The notes beneath the pieces are model-generated. The model had not been told where the DNA came from. It did no database searches and worked only from the letters and a program-made list of their open reading frames with translations. The position numbers and the translations under genes were made by a program. 64,000 nucleotides of DNA from Candidatus Thiocaldithrix dubininis (GTDB taxonomy: Bacteria > Pseudomonadota > Gammaproteobacteria > Thiotrichales > Thiotrichaceae): contig CP124755.1 in the NCBI GenBank assembly GCA_029972135.1, positions 1,178,001-1,242,000 on the forward strand, given 5' to 3'. How positions within the stretch are numbered: position 1 is the stretch's first letter; every line of letters starts with the position of its first letter. Positions 43,712 to 51,963 of the stretch are shown in pieces.

Positions 43712-44275
43712 TTAGGCAGAGGTTAAGAGCCGCCAAGTATTGGCTTGTGCTGCGGTTTTTGGTTTGGGATGCACTAAACGCAAAATATCACGTAATTTAC
43801 GCTGTTGTTTATTAGAACATTGGGCTAATTGCGCATCGTCAAATTTTTGCAAAGCAAGCGTGAAGGCTTTTTTAACTTGTTTGGTTAAGGGCTGCTTTGT
43901 TTCCAGCCAATAAATATCTACAAAATCAGTTAAATCTTCCGGGTGCTGCATAATAGAAACTAAAGCAGGCGCAATGAGTTGGCTATGCTCGGTGTTGTGG
44001 GTACAACGTGTTAACTCACGCATTAAAAGTAACGCAACAGTACGCAAGGCTGGTTGCGCACGTGCCTTTATCGCTAACGCTATAATAGTTTGTGGTGAGT
44101 ATTGTTTGACCAGCATTTGTAGTCTATAAATCAGCACCTTATTAACCGTGTAACCCTCATTTTCGGGCAATAAATCTGTTGATAGTAGGTGTTGCAAGTT
44201 TTCCAAGGCGGAAGTAACCGGGGCATTTATAGTGTAAGGGCTCATAATAATCAATGGGGAGGTATTGGCTGCCAT
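43712..44275 (-). CDS. Half-length TROVE (Ro60/Rsr) domain protein
   Basis: A 187-residue helical protein matching the first part of bacterial TROVE proteins. Markers are LRTVALLLMRELTRC, EDLTDFVDIYWLETKQPLTK, QVKKAFTLALQKFDDAQLAQ and LRDILRLVHPKPKTAAQ, in the right order and spacing. TROVE forms the HEAT-repeat ring of Ro60 that binds misfolded small RNAs and Y RNAs. Full proteins have roughly 350-530 residues and often a C-terminal vWA/MIDAS domain. This one stops just after HPKPK..ANTWRLL, about halfway, with no obvious continuation downstream in frame. It is either a minimal form or a truncated gene. A Y RNA gene lies upstream on the same strand. Confidence 0.78.
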   Translation of the reverse strand: MAANTSPLIIMSPYTINAPVTSALENLQHLLSTDLLPENEGYTVNKVLIYRLQMLVKQYSPQTIIALAIKARAQPALRTVALLLMRELTRCTHNTEHSQLIAPALVSIMQHPEDLTDFVDIYWLETKQPLTKQVKKAFTLALQKFDDAQLAQCSNKQQRKLRDILRLVHPKPKTAAQANTWRLLTSA

Positions 44276-44341
44276 AATTTATCCCAGCGAAACTGTTATC
44301 TTCAAATGACCAGACAAGCCTACAACACATTTTAAGAATTC

Positions 44342-44355
44342 AATGTGTATAGCAT
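44342..44355 (-). promoter_or_regulatory. Extended -10-like repeat, copy 1 (before the TROVE gene)
   Basis: On the minus strand ATGCTATACACATT contains TGCTATACA, an extended -10 promoter element, about 70 bp upstream of the TROVE start codon and downstream of the Y RNA. An identical 14-mer is at 44692-44705. Confidence 0.4.
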
Positions 44356-44391
44356 GGGGTTTAATATGAATGGAATAGATAGGCGACGGGG

Positions 44392-44510
44392 AAAAAAACA
44401 TAACACTGCTTACCACTTACTTGCGCCTTAGCCATTAGGCAACCGTTATATAATAACGGGATGGCATTGAACCATCATCTCAAGTACCCTTCAATGTTCA
44501 GTGTTATCAG
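44392..44510 (-). ncRNA. yrlA: Bacterial Y RNA (YrlA-type, permuted tRNA fold)
   Basis: On the minus strand the ends pair as ATAACACTG (44507-44499) with CAGTGTTAT (44408-44400), followed by G and seven T (44398-44392), a terminator. Inside, in order, are: an anticodon-like stem strand ACTTG (44485-44481), variable loop AGAT, T arm GATGG-TTCAATG-CCATC (44476-44460), a perfect 7-bp acceptor-like hairpin CCGTTAT-TAT-ATAACGG (44459-44443), TT, D arm GCCT-AATGGCTA-AGGC (44440-44425), G, and CAAGT (44423-44419) pairing with ACTTG. All tRNA tertiary positions fit: U8-A14, A15-U48, G18G19 with U55C56, U54-A58, G53-C61. This is the YrlA architecture. It lies upstream of the TROVE gene. Confidence 0.85.
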
Positions 44511-44520
44511 CACCACCGTC

Positions 44521-44691
44521 TAAAAAAAACTGACACTAACGTTTTAGACTTTGAAACATCTTAACTCGCAATGACATTACTTTAAGTCAGCCTAGGTTGA
44601 ACTTGCACCTAGGAATCCCTACTTTCTGCTAATTAACGATTGATTATTTGGCATAAGCTCTATGTTTAATTGTCTAAAGTTGGCAGATTGT
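44521..44691 (-). other. Noncoding DNA upstream of the Y RNA, with a second structured candidate
   Basis: No gene is visible here. On the minus strand a 7-bp hairpin, CCTAGGT/ACCTAGG with a 9-nt loop (44593-44615), is followed by a 61-nt segment bounded by CTGAC and GTCAG and ending in eight T (44522-44529). This could be an independent small transcript ending at the U-run. It lacks recognisable T and D arms, so I do not call it a second Y RNA. Confidence 0.3.
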
Positions 44692-44705
44692 AATGTGTAT
44701 AGCAT
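44692..44705 (-). promoter_or_regulatory. Extended -10-like repeat, copy 2 (upstream of the small-RNA region)
   Basis: Identical to the 14-mer at 44342-44355; the minus strand has TGCTATACA. A transcript from here would cover 44521-44691 and possibly the Y RNA. Confidence 0.4.
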
Positions 44706-44793
44706 TAGCTTTTTACTAGTTCAGCAGTGTTTTAGGTAGCTTTGGTGTAAAATCACGGCACTTTTTTAAAGTATTTAAAAGAAGGATGAAAGC

Positions 44794-45156
44794 ATGGTCG
44801 CACTGACACAAGCACAAAATGAAGCCATCGTAAAATTAATGCTGCTGGCTCGTTACCAAGATAAAAAATTGTCGCTCACTGAAGAGGCTCAATTTAATCA
44901 ATATTTAAATGAACTTAACTGGCAAGCGGTCACAGCGGTGGATACCTACGCGATGCGTGAAACGACGGCTGTACGCAAAGCCTTAGATAGCGCGGAGTCT
45001 ACCCAAGCATTTATGGCACAACAAAACCAAGTCTTAGATTCACAAGATGCAAAAAATGCTGCGCTGGCGATGGTCGAACGTTTACTGTCTTCTGACGGTG
45101 TCGTCGATGCGGAAAACCAATTTTTACAACAGCTCAAAACGAGTTTAAATGCTTAA
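44794..45156 (+). CDS. Helical protein of unknown function (possibly TerB-like)
   Basis: A 120-residue all-helical protein with no signal peptide. The end, AMVERLLSSDGVVDAENQFL, resembles the DG-x-V-x-x-E-x-x-x-L pattern of TerB-like domains, but the match is short. Ribosome-binding site GAAGGATG is 8-10 bp upstream. It is followed by a hairpin and another unknown gene on the same strand. Confidence 0.65.
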   Translation: MVALTQAQNEAIVKLMLLARYQDKKLSLTEEAQFNQYLNELNWQAVTAVDTYAMRETTAVRKALDSAESTQAFMAQQNQVLDSQDAKNAALAMVERLLSSDGVVDAENQFLQQLKTSLNA

Positions 45157-45168
45157 TTAGCCGTTTTG

Positions 45169-45193
45169 CAGCCGTGCGATTCACGGGCGGCTG
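45169..45193 (+). terminator. Hairpin between two unknown genes
   Basis: CAGCCGTG and CACGG-G-CGGCTG pair with one bulge and a 5-nt loop, followed by TTTAAT. A moderate intrinsic terminator or processing site downstream of the 120-residue gene. Confidence 0.5.
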
Positions 45194-45219
45194 TTTAATC
45201 AGTTAGAAAGGATTTACTG

Positions 45220-45969
45220 ATGTCTCAATACCCCGCTAGCACACAAGCATTATTAGATAAAGCCACACAAATCAGCGGGCATGGCTTCGATATTGTTTAT
45301 GATTTAAATTTACCTGTTTCTTCTAGTGTCCGTTTGGCTGGCAAAGAAGGACGTGAACGACATGAAATTGTGTTACGTCTACCCAGTGATGAGAATAACT
45401 ATTTAATTGCTTGGCAAGCGGCGTTTGTTTTGCAGCAATTTCAAACGCCAGATGCAGAAGCCACTCATTTGCAGCCGAATGCGTCACAATTAGCAGCTGT
45501 CAAAGCGGAATTGTTGGATATGCATCCCTCTATTCCGATTAATCAACGTGATGCCTTTACTGATCATGTGATCGGTGGAGTATTAACGCAATTGCGTTCA
45601 GTGCCTTTGGGTTTATTGGTGGATATTCAAATTCATCGAGACTACCCCGAGTTACATGCCACGCAAAAGCAATCCTTGATTAATGATGTGGTCGAACATA
45701 TTGCCTGTTTGCAATTAACGCCGGATATGTTTCCACGTACGTTAGTACGCGCGAATCAAGTGATGAATGCTACCCAAGCTTTGATGGTGGCGGAGTTGTT
45801 TGATATGCCGGATATATTCGAGCCGTATCGTACGGTGGGTATGGAACCCGCCGCCCGTTTATTATTAGATGTGTGTATGAATCAAATTTTTGATAATACT
45901 ACACAGCGGCAGCTAATTGATTTCTGGGGGCGTAACCTCGGAATTGATAAGTGGTACCGCTGGCTTTAA
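45220..45969 (+). CDS. Conserved protein of unknown function, 249 aa
   Basis: A soluble 249-residue protein, mostly helical after residue 60, preceded by AGAAAGGA. Recognisable features are only general: a charged GKEGRERHEIVLRLP segment near residue 43 and a Trp-rich C-terminus (FWGRNLGIDKWYRWL). No metal motif, membrane segment or signal peptide. I do not recognise the family. Confidence 0.65.
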   Translation: MSQYPASTQALLDKATQISGHGFDIVYDLNLPVSSSVRLAGKEGRERHEIVLRLPSDENNYLIAWQAAFVLQQFQTPDAEATHLQPNASQLAAVKAELLDMHPSIPINQRDAFTDHVIGGVLTQLRSVPLGLLVDIQIHRDYPELHATQKQSLINDVVEHIACLQLTPDMFPRTLVRANQVMNATQALMVAELFDMPDIFEPYRTVGMEPAARLLLDVCMNQIFDNTTQRQLIDFWGRNLGIDKWYRWL

Positions 45970-46001
45970 TTGTGCTTAGCTAATGTGTTAAGGGCTTGGC
46001 T

Positions 46002-46745
46002 TTAATTCCAAGCTCTTGCACGATTTAATCCGCGTAATAATGAAAAGCCTAAAGCGGGTTCTAAGCGGCTAGCCGCTTCTTTCAGTTCACGGTTGCTTTG
46101 CCAATTGGCCTGTTTCGTGGCCACAATCACCCAATTATTACTATTAGTGGAAATAACGCGTATATCTGCAAAGTGTTCCGTTAAAGCCGCGTGTAAATGT
46201 GGGTCTTGTTCGTGTTCATCCCAACAATTTAAGGCTAAACAACCGCCTGCTTTTAGTTGTTCAGCACAACGCGCAATAAAATCATTTTTTAATTGCACTT
46301 GGTCTATGCCTTCGGCGTGATACAAATCCGAAAAGATTAAATCGACCTTACGCAAGTTATTGTCTAATAAAACATTGTCTGCATTCGCATGCATCATTTC
46401 AATGCGCTTGCTGCGTGGTACGTAGAAAAACTGTTGGGCAATCTCAATGACGGCTGAGCGTAATTCGACCACGGTTATATGCAGATCAGGTTTATAGTGA
46501 AACAGGGCATTAACCAAACTGCCGCCGCCTAAACCTAACACTAATACGCGTTTGGGTTGGCAAAACAGTAAGCTTAATAACATGGCTTGTGTGTATTCGT
46601 ATTGCAGAACATGCGGTGCGGCTTTTAAACAGCAACTTTGTTCGTCGCCTGCGGCAAATGACAAGTAGCGGCAATCGCCATCATCAAATACATAAATAAA
46701 GCCGTATTCATCTTCAGCAGCGTGTAATAGTTTTAACTGTGACAT
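46002..46745 (-). CDS. Spermidine synthase-like class I methyltransferase-fold protein
   Basis: A 247-residue protein with the spermidine synthase fold. The nucleotide-binding motif LVLGLGGGSLVNAL and VVELRSAVIEIA (acidic ribose ligand) are present, followed by VDLIFSDLYHAEG. In true SpeE the catalytic site is an Asp in DSTDP; here SDLYHA replaces it. An aminopropyltransferase role is therefore doubtful, and it may be one of the many SpeE-like proteins of unknown substrate. It is monocistronic. Confidence 0.78.
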   Translation of the reverse strand: MSQLKLLHAAEDEYGFIYVFDDGDCRYLSFAAGDEQSCCLKAAPHVLQYEYTQAMLLSLLFCQPKRVLVLGLGGGSLVNALFHYKPDLHITVVELRSAVIEIAQQFFYVPRSKRIEMMHANADNVLLDNNLRKVDLIFSDLYHAEGIDQVQLKNDFIARCAEQLKAGGCLALNCWDEHEQDPHLHAALTEHFADIRVISTNSNNWVIVATKQANWQSNRELKEAASRLEPALGFSLLRGLNRARAWN

Positions 46746-46825
46746 GGGGACGCAGTATAACAGCTTGGCTTGAGTTGCTGTCGGGTGATTTGCATAATAA
46801 CTTGCTTAAAAAATAGGATAATGCA

Positions 46826-47368
46826 ATGCCCAAATACTTTCTGATGGCTCACCCACACACGCCGGAATTACGTGTACAGCAATTAAACGGCGAAGTTACG
46901 CACCTCGCTAATGGCGATTGGCAATTTCAGTATAGGTTACACGGCAATTTAACTGATTTAAAACTACCCGCACCCAGCCAAGCCAAAGCACAAGACGGCT
47001 TGTGGCAACACACTTGCTTTGAAGCCTTTGTGCAAGTGCAAGGTGTTGCCGCTTATTATGAATTTAATTTTTCGCCTTCTAGCGAATGGGCGGCGTATGC
47101 GTTTACGGCTTATCGAGAACGTGATTTATCGTGGCAAGCTTCAGCAAGCCCTTGCATTCAAACCGAGTATGTCAATGATGCGCAGTTAGTTTTAACAGCA
47201 ACCATACCCGCTGCATTATTGCCTGCGAAGGCAAGCGATCAGGGTTGGCGTATTGGGTTAACAGCGGTGCTGGAAGATAATCAAGGCCATAAATCGTACT
47301 GGGCTTTAAGCCATGTGGCGACGAATCCCGATTTTCATCAGGCGGCCAGTTTTATTGCCACGCTTTGA
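46826..47368 (+). CDS. DOMON-like domain protein
   Basis: A 180-residue beta-sandwich protein with the DOMON-like pattern LWQHTCFEAFVQVQG...YYEFNFSPSSEWAAYAF and the terminal YWALSHVATNPDFH. Proteins of this family are widespread in proteobacteria and resemble carbohydrate- or heme-binding DOMON domains; no function is established. No signal peptide. Confidence 0.8.
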   Translation: MPKYFLMAHPHTPELRVQQLNGEVTHLANGDWQFQYRLHGNLTDLKLPAPSQAKAQDGLWQHTCFEAFVQVQGVAAYYEFNFSPSSEWAAYAFTAYRERDLSWQASASPCIQTEYVNDAQLVLTATIPAALLPAKASDQGWRIGLTAVLEDNQGHKSYWALSHVATNPDFHQAASFIATL

Positions 47369-47375
47369 AAGATAA

Positions 47376-47401
47376 GCCCCGCTTAATGATTTAAACGGGG
47401 C
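47376..47401. terminator. Convergent hairpin between the DOMON-like gene and mrp
   Basis: GCCCCG / CGGGGC, a 6-bp GC stem with a 14-nt AT-rich loop, lies between two converging genes. No strong U-tract. Confidence 0.45.
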
Positions 47402-47422
47402 GTTATGTTATGGACTCAACGC

Positions 47423-48511
47423 TTACACGTTCATAATTTTAATGGTCGGGAATTTAGTGCTGTAGTCTTTGTTCTGACGGGCTAAACGAGCACTAGCTTT
47501 ACGCGCAATGTCCTTATAAATTTTTGCCACTTGGCTATCAGGATCGGCCGCCACGCTTGGATTACCGTTATCGGCTTGCTCACGGATTTTAATATCCAGC
47601 GGTAGACCGCCTAAGTAATTAACATCGTATTGATCTGCCATGCGTTGACCGCCACCTTCGCCGAAAATATGTTCGGCATGTCCGCACTGGCTACAAATAT
47701 GAATACTCATATTTTCCACCACACCGAGAATCGGCACTTCGACTTTCTCGAACATTTTTAAGCCTTTACGCGCATCCAATAAGGCAATGTCTTGTGGCGT
47801 CGTGACAATTACCGCACCCGATACTGGGATTTTTTGCGATAAGGTTAATTGAATATCACCTGTGCCCGGTGGTAAGTCAATGACTAAATAGTCTAAATCG
47901 CCCCATTGCGTATCGCCTAATAACTGTTCCAAGGCTTGCGTCACCATCGGTCCGCGCCAAATCATGGGGGTATCTTCTTCAATCAGGAAACCAATCGACA
48001 TGGCTTTAATACCGTGGTTTTCCATCGGCTGTAAGGTCTTACCGTCTTCAGACTGCGGTTGACCACTAATGCCCAACATGCGCGGTTGGCTAGGACCATA
48101 AATATCCGCGTCTAAAATACCCACGCTTGCGCCGTCCGCTTTCAGGGCTAAGGCTAAATTAACCGCAGTGGTGGATTTACCCACGCCGCCTTTACCAGAG
48201 GCCACTGCAATAATATTTTTAATGCCGTCTTTACGCTTAACGCTTTTTTGCACGGCGTGCGCTGCCACTTGCATTTCCACGCTGACTTGTGCATCCGCAA
48301 TACCCGCAGCGGCTAATGCGCTTTGAATCTCTTGTGCTAATTCAACGCGGTATTCCCCTGTAGGATAACCCTGTACCACGCGCACGCTGACTTGCTCGCC
48401 GTCGGTATTAATCTCTTTTACTTGGTTTAGGCTGACAATATCTTGCTGTAAATAACGATCTTGCACACCTTTTAAAACCGCTTCCACTTGCTCGCGGGTT
48501 ACTGCTGCCAT
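47423..48511 (-). CDS. mrp: Iron-sulfur cluster carrier protein Mrp/ApbC
   Basis: A 362-residue P-loop ATPase that holds and transfers [4Fe-4S] clusters. An N-terminal MIP18-like domain (about 1-90) precedes the deviant Walker A motif SGKGGVGKST. The cluster-binding CxxC is ICSQCGH near residue 277. I chose the ATG at 48511 because GAGGAG lies just upstream; an in-frame GTG at 48529 would include it. Confidence 0.93.
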   Translation of the reverse strand: MAAVTREQVEAVLKGVQDRYLQQDIVSLNQVKEINTDGEQVSVRVVQGYPTGEYRVELAQEIQSALAAAGIADAQVSVEMQVAAHAVQKSVKRKDGIKNIIAVASGKGGVGKSTTAVNLALALKADGASVGILDADIYGPSQPRMLGISGQPQSEDGKTLQPMENHGIKAMSIGFLIEEDTPMIWRGPMVTQALEQLLGDTQWGDLDYLVIDLPPGTGDIQLTLSQKIPVSGAVIVTTPQDIALLDARKGLKMFEKVEVPILGVVENMSIHICSQCGHAEHIFGEGGGQRMADQYDVNYLGGLPLDIKIREQADNGNPSVAADPDSQVAKIYKDIARKASARLARQNKDYSTKFPTIKIMNV

Positions 48512-48599
48512 TCCGATCTCCTCAAACACTCTGTATAAGTCGGGGCAATTCTAGCGCATTGCCCCCCGTAGCAAAATAAGCAGTTACTTATGTAGGAGA

Positions 48600-49904
48600 T
48601 TAAGCCCAGCGCCCCACGATTAATTTGCCATTAGGTTTTTGTTCCATGAGTGTAGTGCGGGCGCTATAGCGAGAATCCACCATATAGCTGGGTTCGGAGG
48701 CATAAGTCACGACGGATTTAGTAACACGTCCGTTCGTATCAAAGTCGACGGTGACTTCTTCGGAGTAAGTATTGACAATCGCTAAGCCGACCCCTTCCAC
48801 ACTGGTAGCAGAAGAAGCGTCACGCACATCATCGTAAGAACCCACTGCCAGAATTAAGCGTTTAGTACGTCCGGCAGTATCTTTATCAACCTTAACCACG
48901 GTAACGGTATGATCGAACGAACCGTTGCCCGTATGATCAATGAAAATCATATTGCCCGCACTTAATTGGTTAATGGGAATTTCGGGCTTACTGCTATCGC
49001 CGCGATTGTCCATTGCGGGATTCCAGTTATAAATGCGAGTACAGGATTTAGCCACTTGATTCGCACTAATTTCGGGGTAGTGCACACTTACGCCGTATAA
49101 TAGGGAGTGTTGTGGATCAAGCTGTTGCACCGCTTTAATGACTTCATAACCCGGGCGGTTCATACGGATGCCGCTTTGTAATAAGCGATCCACGCGGCTG
49201 AACATACCTTGGGTCTTTTCAACGGTGGCAACAATCCAGCGTTTTTCGGGAGCGCCTTTTAATACCGGATGCGGTAACTTGATCATGCGATCTTCGGCTA
49301 ATTGCTTACGGAATTGATCCATAAAAAATAGCGCGAGATTTTTGCAATCGCCTTCAACGTTATTCCGTTTCATGACCTGCCAATAGTTGCCCACAAATTG
49401 TCCGTAAGCTTGACGAATTTCGGAACTTGACCAGTTAAAGTTTTCAGAACTGCTACGAATTACAATTTCCGGTAAGCCTAAGCGTCGAAAGTCGGATAAA
49501 TAAGCCAGTGGATCAGCCGCTTTAACGGCGGGTGGGCGTAAATCCAAGCCACTTACTGCTTTGTCTAAGGCGGCTAAGGTAGTGTTATTAACCTTGCCCG
49601 TGACAGGTAAGCCTTGCGCTTGTTGGAAATCTTCCACGGCGGCTTGTGTCATACCACCAAAACTACCATCGGCTTTACCCTTGAGATAGCCTAGTCTACC
49701 TAAGGCATATTGTACGGCAACCACCGCAGTATTCTTGCTACCACGAACTAAATCGGTGCTTAAACCATTGGGTAGGGCAGCTTTTAAAGCGTTATCTTTT
49801 AATTGCATAGAATTATTCGCTGATATTAAAGATGGATTAGGAATAGAGGTTGCTAATTCGCGCAAGGCTGTTACCATGCGCCCGGCTAGGATTGGATTTG
49901 TCAA
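48600..49904 (-). CDS. Peptidoglycan-binding protein with papain-like C-terminal domain
   Basis: A 434-residue protein. Residues ~52-115 are a PG_binding_1 domain (VQYALGRLGYLKGKADGSFG, FQQAQGLPVTGKVN). The C-terminal part has GDCKNLALFF (possible catalytic Cys near 187) and a distant FDHTVTVVKV (possible His), the order seen in NlpC/CHAP/transglutaminase-like hydrolases, so it may cut or modify cell wall. No signal peptide is evident, which is odd for a wall enzyme. The start is uncertain: TTG at 49904 or ATG at 49877. The enzymatic role is inference. Confidence 0.6.
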   Translation of the reverse strand: MTNPILAGRMVTALRELATSIPNPSLISANNSMQLKDNALKAALPNGLSTDLVRGSKNTAVVAVQYALGRLGYLKGKADGSFGGMTQAAVEDFQQAQGLPVTGKVNNTTLAALDKAVSGLDLRPPAVKAADPLAYLSDFRRLGLPEIVIRSSSENFNWSSSEIRQAYGQFVGNYWQVMKRNNVEGDCKNLALFFMDQFRKQLAEDRMIKLPHPVLKGAPEKRWIVATVEKTQGMFSRVDRLLQSGIRMNRPGYEVIKAVQQLDPQHSLLYGVSVHYPEISANQVAKSCTRIYNWNPAMDNRGDSSKPEIPINQLSAGNMIFIDHTGNGSFDHTVTVVKVDKDTAGRTKRLILAVGSYDDVRDASSATSVEGVGLAIVNTYSEEVTVDFDTNGRVTKSVVTYASEPSYMVDSRYSARTTLMEQKPNGKLIVGRWA

Positions 49905-50185
49905 TGTCCCTAATTTGATAGATGAAGGTGAACCGTTTATACCTATCTCGGCTGGCTACAGGCTCGGTTAATGAGGATTGGTTCATTTTTTGCAGAAACA
50001 CAATACGGGGAAGGGTCATCATCCTGAGTTACCTTGTTGAGTGTGCTAGGTACGCAGCATACCTAAGCGCCGCTAGGCTTAACAAGTATCTTAATTTACA
50101 TGCTGAATACCTGATCTATGCGCTAACTTGCTTTATAATGGGGCTTCACGCGCTGAGAGAATCATCAAAATGGAGAGATGTCTGA

Positions 50186-51439
50186 ATGTATCAACATATT
50201 AAAGTTCCGGCACAAGGCGAAAAAATCACAACTAACGCCGATTTTTCCCTGAACGTTCCGAATAATCCGATTATTCCTTTTATCGAAGGCGATGGTATCG
50301 GTTCTGATATTTCACCCGTCATGATTAAAGTGGTTGATGCAGCCGTACAGAAAGCTTACGCGGGGCAACGCAAAATCTCTTGGATGGAGATCTATGCTGG
50401 GGAGAAAGCGACACAGGTTTACGGTGAAGATGTATGGCTTCCAGACGAAACTGTAGATGCAGTTAAAGAATTTGTCGTGTCTATCAAAGGCCCTTTAACC
50501 ACACCAGTAGGCGGTGGCATTCGTTCTTTAAATGTTAAATTACGTCAAGATTTAGACTTATACGTTTGTTTACGTCCTGTGCGTTATTACGATGGTGTTC
50601 CCAGCCCTGTAAAACACCCTGAAAGAACCGATATGGTAATTTTCCGCGAAAATGCGGAAGATATCTATGCCGGTATTGAGTGGGCCGCTTTCAGCCCAGA
50701 CGTACAAAAAGTCATTAACTTCTTACTGAACGACATGGGCGTTACCAAAATCCGTTTCCCTGAAAGCTCGGGTATCGGCATTAAGCCTGTTTCTAAAGAC
50801 GGCACACAACGTTTAGTGCGTAAAGCCATTCAATATGCGATTGATAATGATCGTGATTCAGTTGCCTTAGTTCATAAAGGTAACATCATGAAATTTACCG
50901 AAGGCGCATTCAAAAACTGGGGCTATGAATTAGCTAAAGAAGAATTCGGCGCGGTTGAAATTGACGGCGGTCCGTGGTGTTCAATGAAGAACCCAAAAAC
51001 GGGCAAAGAAATCATCGTTAAAGACGTGATTGCCGATAACTTCTTGCAACAAATTCTGTTACGTCCACAAGACTACTCAGTAGTTGCAACCTTGAACTTA
51101 AACGGCGATTTCGTGTCTGATGCTTTAGCAGCTCAAGTGGGTGGTATTGGTATTGCACCGGGTGCTAACTTGTCTGATACCATTGCCATGTTTGAAGCGA
51201 CTCACGGAACTGCACCTAAATTCGCAGGTATGAACATGGTAAACCCAAGTTCTATTATTCTGTCTGCCGAAATGATGTTACGCCATATGGGTTGGTTAGA
51301 AGCCGCTGACCTCATCAATAAAGGCGTTTCTGGGGCTATTTCTTCCGGTCGTGTAACCTTTGACTTCGCACGCGAAATCGACGGTGCTGAAGAAATTAGT
51401 ACGGATGAATTCGGTGATAACATCATTGAAAACATGTAA
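50186..51439 (+). CDS. icd: NADP-dependent isocitrate dehydrogenase
   Basis: A 417-residue TCA-cycle enzyme converting isocitrate to 2-oxoglutarate. The substrate serine corresponding to E. coli Ser113 (site of AceK phosphorylation) is in [38 protein letters not shown] and [12 protein letters not shown] (NADP region) are all present. Length equals E. coli Icd (416). GGAGAG precedes the ATG, and an excellent terminator follows. The product feeds the 2-oxoglutarate dehydrogenase encoded by sucA. Confidence 0.97.
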   Translation: MYQHIKVPAQGEKITTNADFSLNVPNNPIIPFIEGDGIGSDISPVMIKVVDAAVQKAYAGQRKISWMEIYAGEKATQVYGEDVWLPDETVDAVKEFVVSIKGPLTTPVGGGIRSLNVKLRQDLDLYVCLRPVRYYDGVPSPVKHPERTDMVIFRENAEDIYAGIEWAAFSPDVQKVINFLLNDMGVTKIRFPESSGIGIKPVSKDGTQRLVRKAIQYAIDNDRDSVALVHKGNIMKFTEGAFKNWGYELAKEEFGAVEIDGGPWCSMKNPKTGKEIIVKDVIADNFLQQILLRPQDYSVVATLNLNGDFVSDALAAQVGGIGIAPGANLSDTIAMFEATHGTAPKFAGMNMVNPSSIILSAEMMLRHMGWLEAADLINKGVSGAISSGRVTFDFAREIDGAEEISTDEFGDNIIENM

Positions 51440-51475
51440 CTCAACCCACATTAAGTAATTAATGTAGTGGATGAT

Positions 51476-51505
51476 ACAGGCAGCCAAAAGGCTGCCTGTT
51501 TTTTT
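51476..51505 (+). terminator. Terminator after icd
   Basis: A perfect 10-bp stem, ACAGGCAGCC / GGCTGCCTGT with an AAAA loop, followed by seven T. Confidence 0.93.
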
Positions 51506-51627
51506 ATAAGCTTACCCTTGTTTTTTCAGGAAGTTGTACCAATTTAGGCTAGGATTAGTGACAGCAGTCCATGAAAGCGTTTATAACCGTTGTTTAGAAA
51601 CGTGCAAATGGGGCTTAGGGGTATTGA

Positions 51628-51960
51628 ATGGCGCAGAAACAAAAAGACAATGATTCTACTCGGCAAGATTCCGGCGTAGCGGTGCAGGAATCCCGTCCGG
51701 TGGTGAAAGAACCACCGCGCTTTAAAGTTATACTATTAAACGATGATTTCACCCCAATGGATTTTGTAGTAGAAGTACTACAGCACTTTTTTAGTATGGA
51801 TCGCGAGAATGCAACCCGCGTCATGCTAAATGTTCACACGAAAGGTAAAGGGGTTTGTGGGGTCTACACTCGCGATATCGCAGAAACCAAAGTTGCGCAA
51901 GTCAACCGATTTGCGCGGGAACATCAGCATCCTTTGCTGTGTACGATGGAAGAGGCATGA
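51628..51960 (+). CDS. clpS: ATP-dependent Clp protease adaptor ClpS
   Basis: A 110-residue adaptor that delivers N-end rule substrates to ClpAP. An extended charged N-terminus precedes the core [19 protein letters not shown] and [19 protein letters not shown]. The N-degron pocket residues Asn-Asp and the His of VHTKG are in place. clpA begins 3 bp after its stop. Confidence 0.95.
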   Translation: MAQKQKDNDSTRQDSGVAVQESRPVVKEPPRFKVILLNDDFTPMDFVVEVLQHFFSMDRENATRVMLNVHTKGKGVCGVYTRDIAETKVAQVNRFAREHQHPLLCTMEEA

Positions 51961-51963
51961 AAT

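Noticed and set aside
46002..46745. Calling the spermidine synthase-like gene speE
   Set aside because: The active-site Asp motif is not conserved and no speD or other polyamine gene is adjacent, so only the fold is claimed.
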